Assembly (NCBI GenBank): GCA_046329575.1
Contig: JAXLUJ010000004.1
Span: 186,001-250,000, forward strand
Reading direction: 5' to 3'
Length of the DNA: 64,000 nt
Source: UBA1941 sp046329575
GTDB taxonomy: Bacteria > Bacteroidota > Bacteroidia > Chitinophagales > LD1
The notes beneath the pieces were generated by a model. That model had not been told where the DNA came from. It worked only from the letters and a program-made list of their open reading frames with translations, and ran no database searches. The translations under genes and the position numbers were made by a program. Position 1 is the stretch's first letter; each line of letters starts with the position of its first letter. This document shows positions 1 through 7,608 of this stretch, piece after piece.

Positions 1-2
1 AA

Positions 3-155
3 GAAGGTGATTCTATTGAGCAAGCCAACGAATTTGGATTCATCAAGTTTGGTTCCAGAGTGGATCTTTTCCTTCCTGTTGGAACAAAAATAGATGTTAA
101 TTTAAGGCAAAAAGTAAAAGGCGGCGTAACTGTAATTGGCACGCTTCCTGAATAA
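3..155 (+). CDS. psd: Phosphatidylserine decarboxylase, C-terminal fragment
   Basis: Only the last 50 residues are inside the window; the gene continues off the left edge. The fragment carries the block ANEFGFIKFGSRVDLFLP, typical of the C-terminal part of phosphatidylserine decarboxylase, which makes phosphatidylethanolamine from phosphatidylserine at the inner membrane. The autocatalytic LGST-like cleavage site that forms the pyruvoyl group would lie outside or near the edge and cannot be checked. The reading frame ends in TAA, 28 bases before the next start. Identification rests on this one block, so it is good but not certain. Confidence 0.8.
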   Translation, partial: EGDSIEQANEFGFIKFGSRVDLFLPVGTKIDVNLRQKVKGGVTVIGTLPE

Positions 156-183
156 TACATACGTTTACAAAAAACAAATAATC

Positions 184-450
184 ATGAAAAAAATCTTCTC
201 ACTGTTCTTGATTGGCGCTTTGGTTGCCGGAACAGCTTCTGCTTTTGATCACGATAATCACAATTGCAAGAAAAAATGCCCTGAAAAGTCAGGACAAAAG
301 GGTGCTTGTTGCGCTGGCCATGCCGAAGGCGCTTCAGCTAATGGTAACGGAAAAGCCTGCTGTCAGGGTGGCGATAAATCAAAATGTCATCACGAAGAAG
401 GTGCCAACAAGGAGCATCAGGAAAAGCATGAAGAAAAGCATTCTAAATAA
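184..450 (+). CDS. Small exported Cys/His-rich protein
   Basis: An 88-residue protein starting MKKIFSLFLIGALVAGTASA, a clean signal peptide ending in ASA. The frame is open further upstream to 136, but that extension would place the signal peptide internally and overlap psd, so I chose the ATG at 184. The mature part is about 68 residues, rich in Cys, His, Lys and Glu, with CKKKC, ACCAGH, ACCQGG and KCHHEE clusters and a charged tail of HQEKHEEKH type. Such composition suggests metal binding in the periplasm (inference). I do not recognise a named family. A strong intrinsic terminator follows immediately. Confidence 0.7.
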   Translation: MKKIFSLFLIGALVAGTASAFDHDNHNCKKKCPEKSGQKGACCAGHAEGASANGNGKACCQGGDKSKCHHEEGANKEHQEKHEEKHSK

Positions 451-452
451 CT

Positions 453-483
453 AAAAAGGTCTTCGAAAGAAGGCCTTTTTTTT
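453..483 (+). terminator. Intrinsic terminator after the Cys/His-rich gene
   Basis: AAAAAGGTCTT and AAGGCCTTTTT form a hairpin followed by a T run. It also has an A run on its left side, so it can work in both directions between this gene and the convergent operon ending at 486. Confidence 0.8.
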
Positions 484-485
484 GC

Positions 486-1754
486 TTAAGATTCACTGTG
501 AAGTATGGCGTTCGGCAAAGACCGCATCAGCAAGGCGGCGATGGTGACAGAACCGATCAGATACCCGCCTACCATCCAATTTCCATACGGCAAAATGCTA
601 TTCAAACCAAACCAATTTCCTGTATATAAAACGTAAAAACTGCCCGCCAGGGCACAAGCCAGCATCATCCCCCAGCCATACCATTTTTTATCCAGGAACG
701 ATGTGAAACCAAAAATTTCCATCAATAGAAATAGACCATAAAGCAGCATTTCTTCCCTTCCAATTTCTCCAAATCTGGAAAAAAGAAAGCACAGCAATAA
801 AAAAATAACGGTGCCATGGATGATGCTGAACATCTCAAAGTTTATGGAATAAGACGGCCGATATTTCCTCACTTGCTCTGCCTTTTCTAATGTAAAAACC
901 GGATATGAAGTTGCCACATCAGAAGGCCTCCAGCCAGTAGGCATCAGCCATACTTTGAACTTATCCCTGATGCTACGGGTTCGATAACTATCCTTTATCA
1001 GCAAAAACAAATGTTTGAAATTGATGAAGAAAGGATTCCAGGTTCCGGCTGGTCTTCGCATTCCATAAATTGGAATTTCGTTTTCCCGTTCTTCCTGAAA
1101 AGTTCCAAACCACTTGTCCCAAAAAATAAAGATTTGGCCATAGTTTTTGTCCATGTAAACATCATTCATGGCATGATGAACGCGATGATGCGATGGAGTT
1201 ACCAAAAAATACTCCAAAAATCCAAGTTTCCCGATGTAGCGCGTGTGATACCAAAATTGCGCGAAAAGATGGATGGGCCCAACCACTGCCAACACTTCAG
1301 CCGGAATACCCAATACAGCTAACGGTAACGTTACGATTGTAAGTAGGTTTGTAAAAACCGAAATTTGCTGCCGGAGTGCACATGGTAAGTTATACTCTTC
1401 GCTGCTGTGGTGGATGATATGATGATTCCAGAAAAAGTTGACGCGATGGTTCAGCCGATGTTCCCAATACCCGGTGAAATCAAAAAAGATGAATGTAATC
1501 ACATAGGGCCAAAAGCTGGATAGGTTCCAATGGATTAGTGAAAGGTGTTGCAGTAACCACGGATAACTGATAATGACAATCGTCAATCCTAAAGTGGATT
1601 TCAAAATGTTGGTCATCCCGGAAGCAATGCTACTTATCGTATCCACTAAGTGTGGCTTCTCTTTATGTTTAAACCATCCCCAAAGTTGTTCCACAATAAT
1701 CAATGCCAGAAAAATAGGCATCGCGATCAGCAGCATGTTTCCGTATGATTTCAT
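486..1754 (-). CDS. Sterol desaturase / fatty acid hydroxylase family membrane protein
   Basis: A 422-residue integral membrane protein of the fatty acid hydroxylase superfamily (di-iron, FA_hydroxylase domain). The eight-histidine signature is visible: HRLNH near residues 99-103, HHIIHH near 111-116, a further His near 170, and HHRVHH near 189-194, followed by the typical FIFWDKWFGTF block. The C-terminal part from about residue 310 has four or so extra hydrophobic helices. Family members hydroxylate or desaturate lipids (sterols, alkylglycerols, sphingoid bases); the substrate here is unknown. Its start overlaps the stop of the upstream TPR gene by 4 bp (ATGA), so translation is probably coupled. 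Confidence 0.88.
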   Translation of the reverse strand: MKSYGNMLLIAMPIFLALIIVEQLWGWFKHKEKPHLVDTISSIASGMTNILKSTLGLTIVIISYPWLLQHLSLIHWNLSSFWPYVITFIFFDFTGYWEHRLNHRVNFFWNHHIIHHSSEEYNLPCALRQQISVFTNLLTIVTLPLAVLGIPAEVLAVVGPIHLFAQFWYHTRYIGKLGFLEYFLVTPSHHRVHHAMNDVYMDKNYGQIFIFWDKWFGTFQEERENEIPIYGMRRPAGTWNPFFINFKHLFLLIKDSYRTRSIRDKFKVWLMPTGWRPSDVATSYPVFTLEKAEQVRKYRPSYSINFEMFSIIHGTVIFLLLCFLFSRFGEIGREEMLLYGLFLLMEIFGFTSFLDKKWYGWGMMLACALAGSFYVLYTGNWFGLNSILPYGNWMVGGYLIGSVTIAALLMRSLPNAILHSES

Positions 1755-3163
1755 GACCGATATTGTTCAATGATTTGTGTTACGGTAGGATCATTCAGCA
1801 ATTCCGGCTCCATTTCGAAAATGATTGGATGTTGACTGAAATCCAGTAGCAGCGCCCGTTCTAAAGACAGCATGGCCTCATGCCTGTTTTTGATTTGATG
1901 ATAGAATACAAATTGGATGTAATACAAATCTGCATCTTCAGGAAATTGTCGGATGCCTTCGCGCATAGTATCCATACAAGCAGAAAAGTTTTCCATTCCA
2001 TAATAGGCAGTAGCGAGATTAATGTAGTGTTGTTTGATTTTTTGATCTAACAAAATAACTTGTTCAAAAATCCGAACGGCTTCCTCCACCTGTTCGTTCA
2101 TGATATAGGCATCACCTAATGCATTCAAATATTCCAGATTGTCTGGCGCAATCTTTACCGCACGGCTATAGGCTTGAACCGCCTTTTCAAAATTCTCTTC
2201 AGCGCGATAGGTTTCCCCAACCAAAAAGAAGGCATCATCATAGGATGGGTCAATGGCTATGGCCTTTCTGAAATAAATGCGGGCTTTATGATAATCGCCA
2301 ATTTGCGCATAACATTCCCCCGTCTTACAAAATGTTTCTTTGTTGGGTTTAGCCAATTTCAGGGCATCTAAAAAGCACTCCAGCGCCTCCTGATGTTTCA
2401 ATTGCTCAGCATAAGCATCACCCATCATTACATAAGCTGCTTCAAAATTTTCGTCAATGGCAATAGCGTAGCTAAGTGCTTCGATGGCATCGTCGTATCG
2501 TTTCAAGCCCAAAAAGGCGTGACCCAAATTAAACCAACCTAACTGGCTGTAAGGATTTTCATCTACGTGTTGCTGATGAAAGATGCGGCTGTCTTCAAAA
2601 GTTTCGGTGAGTTCAGCGGTAAACCAAATTCTGCTTAACGCTTCTTCATTCAATGGCATCAGCTTCAAAACCTCTTTCAACGATTCGATTACTTTCAGGT
2701 AAAGCCCCATGTCCTCATACACATCGGCGCGTTCCAAAAGTAAATCAGCCTGATCTTCCGGGTCGGAAGCAATTTCCAAACCGTCTTCTACCATTTCTAG
2801 CGCATGGCTGTGTTTACCTTGTGCAAGATAAATATCAGCCCTCAGCAAGTAAATGGGCACTTCATTACGATCGAGGCTTTCTGCATGCTTTAATAACTCC
2901 AGAGCTTCATCAAATTTGTTTTGTTCAGTCAAAATTGCAGCTTTCTGAATCCAGAGCTCCACAGCGTAAGGGTAAATCTCCAAAGCACATTCCGCTACAT
3001 GAAGCGCCCTTTTGTATTCTCTGTTTTCCAGATAGAATTCAACAATGCGTTCATACGCTTCTTCTTCCAGAAGTAAGGGCTGATTGTGCTCCTCCGCTTC
3101 TTCATATCGCCTGATCAGATCCATCATTTCGCCGAAATTGTCATCGCGTTCCTCTTCTAACAT
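1751..3163 (-). CDS. Tetratricopeptide repeat protein
   Basis: 470 residues, almost entirely TPR units of 34 residues: about ten consecutive helical pairs with the W/LG/Y/A/P pattern (for example GWFNLGHAFLGLKRYDDAIE and EYLNALGDAYIMNEQVEEAV). No signal peptide and no membrane segment, so probably a cytoplasmic scaffold, unless held by a partner. It lies 2 bp after the upstream barrel gene and overlaps the downstream hydroxylase by 4 bp, forming a three-gene operon. The partner is unknown. Confidence 0.9.
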   Translation of the reverse strand: MLEEERDDNFGEMMDLIRRYEEAEEHNQPLLLEEEAYERIVEFYLENREYKRALHVAECALEIYPYAVELWIQKAAILTEQNKFDEALELLKHAESLDRNEVPIYLLRADIYLAQGKHSHALEMVEDGLEIASDPEDQADLLLERADVYEDMGLYLKVIESLKEVLKLMPLNEEALSRIWFTAELTETFEDSRIFHQQHVDENPYSQLGWFNLGHAFLGLKRYDDAIEALSYAIAIDENFEAAYVMMGDAYAEQLKHQEALECFLDALKLAKPNKETFCKTGECYAQIGDYHKARIYFRKAIAIDPSYDDAFFLVGETYRAEENFEKAVQAYSRAVKIAPDNLEYLNALGDAYIMNEQVEEAVRIFEQVILLDQKIKQHYINLATAYYGMENFSACMDTMREGIRQFPEDADLYYIQFVFYHQIKNRHEAMLSLERALLLDFSQHPIIFEMEPELLNDPTVTQIIEQYRS

Positions 3164-3165
3164 TA

Positions 3166-3774
3166 CTACTCTCCTTTTTTATTTTTCACCAAAAACACTT
3201 GCAGTCCAATATTGAAAACTACACCGTGTTCCACCGTTTTATTCGAAGAAACCAGCGTATTTGCAATAGCAGTATTACGGTAAACACCCTTGTAAAAAAC
3301 CGATGGCTCAAGAGCTACATTCTTATTCAGTAAAATCGCAATTCCCGGACCTGCTTCCCATTGTACCTGAAATATCTTTAAATAAGGTTGATGGTTGTCT
3401 GTAGTGTATCGTTCAGCCGACCAACCCAAAGCAGGCGATGCGTGAACAAAAAAGTTTACTCTGTCACCAATTCTACCATAATACCTCAAAAATGGACCAA
3501 TTCCTATGGAAAACAATGAGCTGAAAGAATTGTTCGAAGAATGTGTTTCCTGATAATTAATGGTCAATTGCGGTCCGGCAACAACATGGCGCGAAGCGAA
3601 AAACCCAATAGTAGGTGAAAGTCCAATCACGAACTGTGAAAAGTCTTCCTTCGGAATTGTTCTATACTGGAAACCGATTGACCCGCCAATCATTTTGTCA
3701 CCTTTCGAAAATTGGGCCGATAACGATCCCAAACACATCAGGAAGGCACCAAGTATAATTAGCCTGTAAACCAT
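3166..3774 (-). CDS. Outer-membrane beta-barrel protein
   Basis: 202 residues with a signal peptide (LGAFLMCLGSLSAQ), then alternating hydrophobic and polar strands (GGSIGFQYR, GLSPTIGFFASRHVVAGPQL, FNIGLQVFLVK) typical of the small outer-membrane barrel domain (OMP_b-brl family). The C terminus is KNKKGE rather than a terminal aromatic residue. First gene of the operon with the TPR protein and the hydroxylase; the three may concern the envelope (inference). No specific function can be assigned. Confidence 0.78.
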   Translation of the reverse strand: MVYRLIILGAFLMCLGSLSAQFSKGDKMIGGSIGFQYRTIPKEDFSQFVIGLSPTIGFFASRHVVAGPQLTINYQETHSSNNSFSSLFSIGIGPFLRYYGRIGDRVNFFVHASPALGWSAERYTTDNHQPYLKIFQVQWEAGPGIAILLNKNVALEPSVFYKGVYRNTAIANTLVSSNKTVEHGVVFNIGLQVFLVKNKKGE

Positions 3775-3901
3775 AGATGGAAATTAATAAAAATCGGAAG
3801 CAGATAATGTAATATGACTTTCTTTATTGTGGATTACTAATCGCTATTTCAGATATATACTGCCTTTAAATTTTGTAGTATCGTATTTCAAATTTTATGG
3901 T

Positions 3902-5431
3902 ATGATCAAAAATGTGCTGAAATCGCTGAACATTAAGGCGGAAAATCCGGGTTGGAGTACCGGCTTAAAATGGTTAGGCGGAAAGGGGGAACTGATCGAA
4001 TCTTTTTCACCGGTAGATGGGAAAAAGATTGGAAGTGTTCGGGCTATTACTGAAAAGCAATATCATGAGGCTGTTCAAGCAGCGGTGCGCGCCTTTCCGG
4101 AATGGCGGATGATGCCTGCTCCTAAGCGTGGTGAAATAGTGCGGCAAATTGGCGAAGAACTTCGGGCTTTTAAGGAACCTCTCGGCAAATTGGTTAGTTA
4201 TGAAATGGGTAAAAGTTTGCAGGAAGGGTTAGGCGAAGTTCAGGAAATGATCGATATCTGTGACTTTGCGGTGGGTCTTTCACGTCAACTTCATGGTTTA
4301 ACCATGCACAGCGAACGGCCAAATCACAGAATGTACGAACAATGGCATCCGATGGGTGTGGTTGGTATTATCAGTGCATTTAATTTTCCTGTTGCGGTTT
4401 GGAGCTGGAACAGCATGCTGGCGTGGGTTTGCGGTGATGTTTGTATATGGAAGCCTTCAGAAAAAACGCCGTTATGCGGTATAGCATGCCAACATATTGT
4501 GGCTCGGGTATTAAAGCGAAATCGATTGCCGGAAGGGATTTCCTGTTTGGTAATTGGCGATTACAAGATTGGTGAGCTGATGGCTGCAGATAAAAATATA
4601 CCGTTGATTTCGGCCACAGGTTCTACCAGAATGGGTAAACGCGTAGCAGAGGTAGTAGCAGGCCGATTGGGCCGCAGTTTGTTGGAATTGGGTGGTAACA
4701 ACGCTATCATCATTACTCCGGATGCCGATTTGGACTCGTCGTTAGTGGCGGCGGTATTTGGAGCGGTGGGAACGTGTGGCCAACGCTGCACTACTACACG
4801 CCGTTTGATTATTCATGAAAGCCGCTACGAAGAAGTGAAAAAGCGCATGGCTAAGGCGTATGGGCAACTTAAGATAGGCGATCCTTTGAACGAAAAAAAT
4901 CATGTTGGTCCATTGATCGACAAAGGTGCCGTAGATCAATATCTTTCAGCTATTGATGCAGCTAAACATCAGGGCGGAAAGGTTTTTGTAGAAGGCGGCA
5001 TATTGAAAGGCAAAAACTTTAGCAGCGGGTGTTATGTGAAGCCATGCATTATTGAAGCTAAAAACGAGATGGAGATCGTTCAGCACGAAACATTTGCGCC
5101 TATACTTTATCTGATGAAGTACAAACACCTTCATGAAGCTATTGCGATGCAAAATGGCGTAGTTCAGGGGTTGAGTTCTTCCATAATGACTACCAATATG
5201 CGAGAGGCCGAATTATTCCTTTCTGCGGCGGGAAGTGATTGTGGTATTGCGAACGTAAATATCGGAACGAGTGGTGCTGAAATTGGCGGTGCGTTTGGCG
5301 GCGAAAAGGAAACCGGGGGCGGCCGCGAAAGTGGCAGTGATGCCTGGAAAGCGTATATGCGGCGTCAAACCAACACTATAAATTATGGAACGGCAGTTCC
5401 GCTCGCTCAGGGGATAAAGTTTGATCTATAA
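3902..5431 (+). CDS. Aldehyde dehydrogenase, ALDH7 / aminoadipate-semialdehyde type
   Basis: 509 residues from the ATG at 3902. The frame is open upstream to 3827, but that part does not resemble the family and would exceed the usual length of about 510. NAD(P)-dependent aldehyde oxidation. Visible catalytic features: FNFP with Asn161, WKPSE with Lys184, SATGSTRMG, general base Glu262 in LLELGGNN and nucleophile Cys296 in GTCGQRCTTTRRL. The last motif and the overall length match the ALDH7 group (L-aminoadipate semialdehyde / piperideine-6-carboxylate dehydrogenase of lysine catabolism). The lysine link is inference. It stands alone, with a terminator just after the stop. Confidence 0.9.
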   Translation: MIKNVLKSLNIKAENPGWSTGLKWLGGKGELIESFSPVDGKKIGSVRAITEKQYHEAVQAAVRAFPEWRMMPAPKRGEIVRQIGEELRAFKEPLGKLVSYEMGKSLQEGLGEVQEMIDICDFAVGLSRQLHGLTMHSERPNHRMYEQWHPMGVVGIISAFNFPVAVWSWNSMLAWVCGDVCIWKPSEKTPLCGIACQHIVARVLKRNRLPEGISCLVIGDYKIGELMAADKNIPLISATGSTRMGKRVAEVVAGRLGRSLLELGGNNAIIITPDADLDSSLVAAVFGAVGTCGQRCTTTRRLIIHESRYEEVKKRMAKAYGQLKIGDPLNEKNHVGPLIDKGAVDQYLSAIDAAKHQGGKVFVEGGILKGKNFSSGCYVKPCIIEAKNEMEIVQHETFAPILYLMKYKHLHEAIAMQNGVVQGLSSSIMTTNMREAELFLSAAGSDCGIANVNIGTSGAEIGGAFGGEKETGGGRESGSDAWKAYMRRQTNTINYGTAVPLAQGIKFDL

Positions 5432-5434
5432 AAG

Positions 5435-5459
5435 AAAAGGCGCTATCAGGCGCCTTTTT
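5435..5459 (+). terminator. Intrinsic terminator after aldehyde dehydrogenase
   Basis: AAAAGGCGC, a 6-base loop, then GCGCCTTTT plus further T. Confidence 0.85.
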
Positions 5460-5517
5460 CTTTATCATGTGAGTTTAAATTAATGGATGATGATGGAGTT
5501 GTTATACGAAACAGAGT

Positions 5518-5549
5518 AAAAAAAAGCGCAAACTTTTTGAGTTTGCGCT
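5518..5549 (-). terminator. Intrinsic terminator of tRNA-Lys
   Basis: On the minus strand AGCGCAAAC and GTTTGCGCT form a 9-bp stem with a short loop, followed by a run of eight T. It lies just after the 3' end of tRNA-Lys. Confidence 0.85.
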
Positions 5550-5556
5550 GAGGTAG

Positions 5557-5629
5557 TGATTCTGTCGGGATTCGAACCCGAGACCCATACATTAAAAGTG
5601 TATTGCTCTACCAGCTGAGCTACAGAATC
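5557..5629 (-). tRNA. tRNA-Lys (UUU)
   Basis: 73 nt on the minus strand. Acceptor GATTCTG pairs with CAGAATC, discriminator A. D-loop TAGCTCAGCTGGTAGAGC, anticodon loop CTTTTAA (anticodon TTT) closed by ATACA/TGTAT, T-loop GGTTCGAATCC. CCA is not encoded. It is flanked by its own promoter and terminator, so it is a monocistronic unit. Confidence 0.97.
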
Positions 5630-5653
5630 AGCCTGCTTTTTTAAAAGCGAGTG

Positions 5654-5684
5654 CAAATATAGAATTCAGATTTTCAATTGCAAT
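5654..5684 (-). promoter_or_regulatory. Promoter of tRNA-Lys (Bacteroidota type)
   Basis: On the minus strand ATTG, a 19-nt spacer, then TATATTTG, matching the known Bacteroidetes layout TTTG-N19-21-TAnnTTTG with one mismatch. The predicted transcript start is about 18 nt before the tRNA 5' end. Confidence 0.6.
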
Positions 5685-5695
5685 AGTCTGCGCAA

Positions 5696-6214
5696 TTATT
5701 TTTTCTCAAAAAGAACGCCGGAAGCCTCAAAAGTCAGTTCTACCGTTGGTGTTTGAATGGCATCAATCTCCGCCTTTGACTTTCCTGCATCAGCAGCATA
5801 GTGGCGTAACATTTCTACTGAAGTAGTATCAAAACGAGCGGTTCCAACAGCATACACCGTTTGGCCTTCACAATCGCGAGGAACAAAAAACGAATAGTCT
5901 TTGAAACGAACGCGAACCGACTGGCCTTTGCCATTATCAATGCCCATCCAGCAGCCTTTTGCTTTACAAACGCTCATTACCGTGCCTTTCACTTTTACGT
6001 TCTCCGCTTCGTCTTTCTTTAACCTATGCATTTCTGTTTCAACTTCTGCAAGCGAAACAGCCTTTTCAGTTGTAATTACGGCTCCGTATCCGCCTGCCTT
6101 ATTCGGTTTCGATAAGGATGCCAATTTTTTGTCTTTACTACCTTCGCCTGATTGGTGTTGAGCCACCGCGAATAACATGCTACCGCAAAAAAGAAACAGC
6201 GTAATTTTTTTCAT
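5696..6214 (-). CDS. DUF4920 domain exported protein
   Basis: 172 residues with a signal peptide (ITLFLFCGSMLFAVAQ). The domain at about residues 50-165 has the DUF4920 hallmarks: VKGTVMSVCKAKGCWMGI, RVRFKDYSFFVPRDCEGQ. The CKAKGCW pair of cysteines and the fold resemble OB-fold-like exported proteins; no biochemical role is established that I know of. Monocistronic. The gene ends 67 bp from the tRNA-Lys 5' end. Confidence 0.82.
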   Translation of the reverse strand: MKKITLFLFCGSMLFAVAQHQSGEGSKDKKLASLSKPNKAGGYGAVITTEKAVSLAEVETEMHRLKKDEAENVKVKGTVMSVCKAKGCWMGIDNGKGQSVRVRFKDYSFFVPRDCEGQTVYAVGTARFDTTSVEMLRHYAADAGKSKAEIDAIQTPTVELTFEASGVLFEKK

Positions 6215-6232
6215 CGTTTATTTTTAAAGCTG

Positions 6233-6264
6233 TAAATTTAAAATTGTTGCGATAGTAACTCAAA
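6233..6264 (-). promoter_or_regulatory. Probable promoter of the DUF4920 gene
   Basis: Minus strand TTTG, 20-nt spacer, TAAATTTA: perfect -33 element, -7 box with the last base changed. About 20 nt upstream of the start codon. Confidence 0.35.
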
Positions 6265-6290
6265 TTTCAATTGCAGCATTCTCATTGTTA

Positions 6291-7070
6291 ATGAAAATTA
6301 GGACTTTGAAAAGAGCGCTGCTCCTATTTTTAGGGGTAATAGGTACGCTAAGTACCGGAGCACAACACATTCAGGTGTATGGTAACGTTTTTGCCGGCCT
6401 CCAACCCATTTCAGGCGCATTGGTTTGCGCCTACGAGAACGGTAAATTTTTCAAGCAAACCCACACCACTGATAAGGGCGAGTTTTTCTTCCAGATCAAT
6501 GATCGTAATGATTATATAACGCTAATCTACAAAAACGGATACCTAATAGAAGGGTACAAAGTTATTAACCGTTTAGATGGAGATCATGCAAAAATTCCAA
6601 TTTTCATCGAAATGAATCCCACTTCCCTGCCTCCCGACTCGGTGATTTGTTTCTCGCCGCTGTTGCAACAAATTCGTCCGGAAATGTCATCCACCTTTCT
6701 TGAAGCCATATTTAAGACCGATCCCGTAGAAAAGAAAGATAGTCAGGACCTCACAACACAAAGTGCTATTCGACGGAAGCTGACGGAAGAAGCTATTAAA
6801 GAAGATCTGCGGTTTCGAAGTTTTAAACAATCACACTCAAAACTGAAATTGAATGGCGAAGATTTGCAAGTAACCAAGATTACCATCGGCCCCGATAGTT
6901 ACGAGCTTACGGAAAATTTAAAAAATGAACGCAAGTATTATAAAAATGATAAGCCGATTACAGAAACTACCTACTACTTTGAAACCCGGAGAAGGTTTGA
7001 CGGCGTTTTGAAAAAGGCACGCCGCACCAAGGCTTTCAAGGCCTATAAACCAATGGAGCACGTGAAATGA
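6291..7070 (+). CDS. Exported protein with carboxypeptidase-like regulatory domain
   Basis: 259 residues from the ATG at 6291; the frame also has a TTG at 6285, which I consider unused. Signal peptide ALLLFLGVIGTLSTGAQ. Residues about 27-95 look like a CarboxypepD_reg/CNA-B type beta sandwich (VYGNVFAGLQPISGALVCAY, TTDKGEFFFQI). The rest is charged and of unknown fold, with a basic C terminus (KKARRTKAFKAYKP). I recognise no specific family beyond the first domain. Confidence 0.65.
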   Translation: MKIRTLKRALLLFLGVIGTLSTGAQHIQVYGNVFAGLQPISGALVCAYENGKFFKQTHTTDKGEFFFQINDRNDYITLIYKNGYLIEGYKVINRLDGDHAKIPIFIEMNPTSLPPDSVICFSPLLQQIRPEMSSTFLEAIFKTDPVEKKDSQDLTTQSAIRRKLTEEAIKEDLRFRSFKQSHSKLKLNGEDLQVTKITIGPDSYELTENLKNERKYYKNDKPITETTYYFETRRRFDGVLKKARRTKAFKAYKPMEHVK

Positions 7071-7117
7071 ACCGTTTACCATTTTTTGATTTTATTCGCT
7101 GAAATTAAACTTCATTT

Positions 7118-7591
7118 ATGGCAATACCGGTTGGTTCACCTGCACCTGATTTCACCTTATACAATACAGATAAAAAGCCGATCACTCTTTCTGATTACAA
7201 GGGAAAAAGCAATGTGATTATTCATTTTTTTCCTGCTGCATTTACTGGTGTATGTACCGAACAACTCTGCAATATGCGCGATAACTTGTCATTTTATTCA
7301 ACACTGAACTGTACGGTTTTAGGAATATCGGTTGATATGCCTTTTTCACTTGCCGTATTCAAAAAGGAACAACACTATAATTTCGATCTGTTATCGGATT
7401 TCAACAAAGAAGTAATCAAAGCTTATGATGTTTATTTAAAAGACTTTGCCTTTGGAATGATAGGTGTAGCCAAAAGGGCCGCATTTGTAATCGATAAAAA
7501 CGGATCTATTGTTTACAGCGAAGAAACCGCCAATCCTGGTGTTTTGCCGAACTTTGAAGCGATAAAGAACGCTGTATCTACATTATCCTAA
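7118..7591 (+). CDS. Peroxiredoxin (AhpC/TSA family, AhpE-like)
   Basis: 157 residues, no signal peptide. Reduces hydroperoxides through a peroxidatic cysteine. The motif PAAFTGVCTEQLCNMRD contains the conserved P-x3-T-x2-C; a second Cys follows five residues later, and GVAKRAAFVIDKNG is the usual C-terminal block. The FTGVC form resembles AhpE/BCP-type cytosolic peroxiredoxins; the 1-Cys or 2-Cys mechanism is not decided by sequence reading. It is followed after 17 bp by a membrane glycosyltransferase, possibly only a chance neighbour. Confidence 0.9.
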   Translation: MAIPVGSPAPDFTLYNTDKKPITLSDYKGKSNVIIHFFPAAFTGVCTEQLCNMRDNLSFYSTLNCTVLGISVDMPFSLAVFKKEQHYNFDLLSDFNKEVIKAYDVYLKDFAFGMIGVAKRAAFVIDKNGSIVYSEETANPGVLPNFEAIKNAVSTLS

Positions 7592-7608
7592 CTATTAGAA
7601 ATTCGGCC

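Noticed and set aside
136..183. N-terminal extension of the Cys/His-rich protein
   Set aside because: It overlaps the end of psd and would put a clean signal peptide inside the protein.
212..454. 80-codon frame overlapping the Cys/His-rich gene
   Set aside because: Out of frame with the signal peptide gene and of random composition.
7057..7066. CACGTG sites (also 11139 and 25362) as parS
   Set aside because: They lie in coding DNA and match only the centre of the parS palindrome TGTTTCACGTGAAACA; the arms do not match.
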